Shown: piece after piece, positions 4,832-5,104 of the stretch
Position numbering within the stretch: position 1 is the first letter of the stretch
Layout: the number at the start of each line of letters is the position of its first letter
Origin: Deltaproteobacteria bacterium
GTDB taxonomy: Bacteria > Desulfobacterota > SM23-61
Length of the DNA stretch: 5,104 bases
Assembly (NCBI GenBank): GCA_026388915.1
Contig: JAPLIW010000856.1
Span: 1-5,104, forward strand
Direction: 5' to 3'
Notes under the pieces: generated by a model
Told to the model about the DNA's origin: nothing
What the model saw: only the letters and a program-made list of their open reading frames with translations
Database searches by the model: none
Made by a program: the position numbers and the translations under genes

Positions 4832-5057
4832 GATTTCCCAAGTTGTGATCATGGCACGCTGTCTATCATTTTTTAAGGCGAAAATACTTTCCCTCCGGAG
4901 TAGCCCAGAGGGGCGGACGACCCACCGGCCTGGTTTCGGGAAAATCATCCCCCCAATCAAAAAAAAGGCAGGGCCAATTGGTCCGAGCCGATCGCTTAAC
5001 GTGTTGAAGAAATTAGAAAAGGCCTTGAACCACAAAGGTTCCTGGCCTTTTCTTTTG
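4832..5057 (+). ncRNA. Candidate structured small RNA of about 225 nt
   Basis: The interval runs from a predicted promoter start to a strong intrinsic terminator. Its middle is a GC-rich island in AT-rich surroundings with short stems: GCCC (4903-4906) with GGGC (4911-4914), and GGGCC (4971-4975) with GGTCC (4980-4984) around AATT. Frames on both strands lack ribosome sites or known motifs. It matches no RNA family I can name: I looked for signs of 6S, tmRNA, SRP RNA, RNase P and common riboswitches and saw none. The GC-rich core could instead be a dispersed intergenic repeat. Confidence 0.3.
5015..5057 (+). terminator. Strong intrinsic terminator, possibly bidirectional
   Basis: AGAAAAGGCC (5015-5024) pairs perfectly with GGCCTTTTCT (5044-5053). 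After a two-base mismatch GAACC (5027-5031) pairs with GGTTC (5037-5041) around loop ACAAA. The T-rich 3' side (TTTTCTTTT) supports rightward termination. The A-rich 5' arm gives a similar, weaker U-rich tail on the other strand. Confidence 0.75.
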
Positions 5058-5104
5058 AGAAAAAATCTTTGAAAGCTGAGAGACAGGTGCTCTGGCCGAT
5101 TAAT

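Noticed and set aside
5077..5104. On the minus strand, ATTAATCGGCCAGAGCACCT resembles a tRNA D-arm
   Set aside because: The following bases do not form an anticodon stem, and there is no T-arm or acceptor at the proper distance. The GGTTC downstream belongs to the terminator hairpin.

Overview
The window looks like chromosomal DNA from an anaerobic, Desulfobacterota-type (deltaproteobacterial) bacterium. That is an inference from three things: a cysteine-rich winged-helix/ferredoxin protein of a kind I associate with that group, a lone Liv-type substrate-binding protein, and a short GC-rich TTGTAGGG...CCCTACAA palindromic repeat. No marker gene fixes the taxon.

Layout. Bases 2-232 (+) are the C-terminal end of a glycerophosphodiester phosphodiesterase that enters from the left. 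Bases 233-586 are a leader region with a terminator-like hairpin, a possible 35-codon small ORF and two stem-loops. They precede an iron-sulfur protein (587-1673, +) that is split by one extra C in a C5 run near 1407-1411. A small cupin gene follows (1816-2178, +). Next come two minus-strand genes, a VOC/glyoxalase-fold protein (2379-2873) and a periplasmic branched-chain-amino-acid-type binding protein (3135-4358). Between these two lie a MITE-like palindromic repeat and a stem-loop. Divergent from the binding protein is the C-terminal third of a dienelactone hydrolase (4469-4705, +), apparently a decayed remnant. The right end (4706-5104) has no convincing protein gene. It does have a good sigma70-like promoter, a GC-rich structured core and a strong intrinsic terminator, which together could be a small RNA gene of about 225 nt.

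How the genes might work together. The binding protein, the VOC enzyme, the cupin and the hydrolase remnant fit uptake and catabolism of a small organic or aromatic acid, but no pathway can be named. The binding-protein gene has its own near-consensus promoter, and its permease and ATPase genes are not in the window. The iron-sulfur protein probably works in electron transfer or redox sensing. Several short repeats around the cupin gene resemble sigma54 -24/-12 elements with a shared upstream box. I see no defence system, CRISPR array, complete mobile element, or rRNA or tRNA gene.
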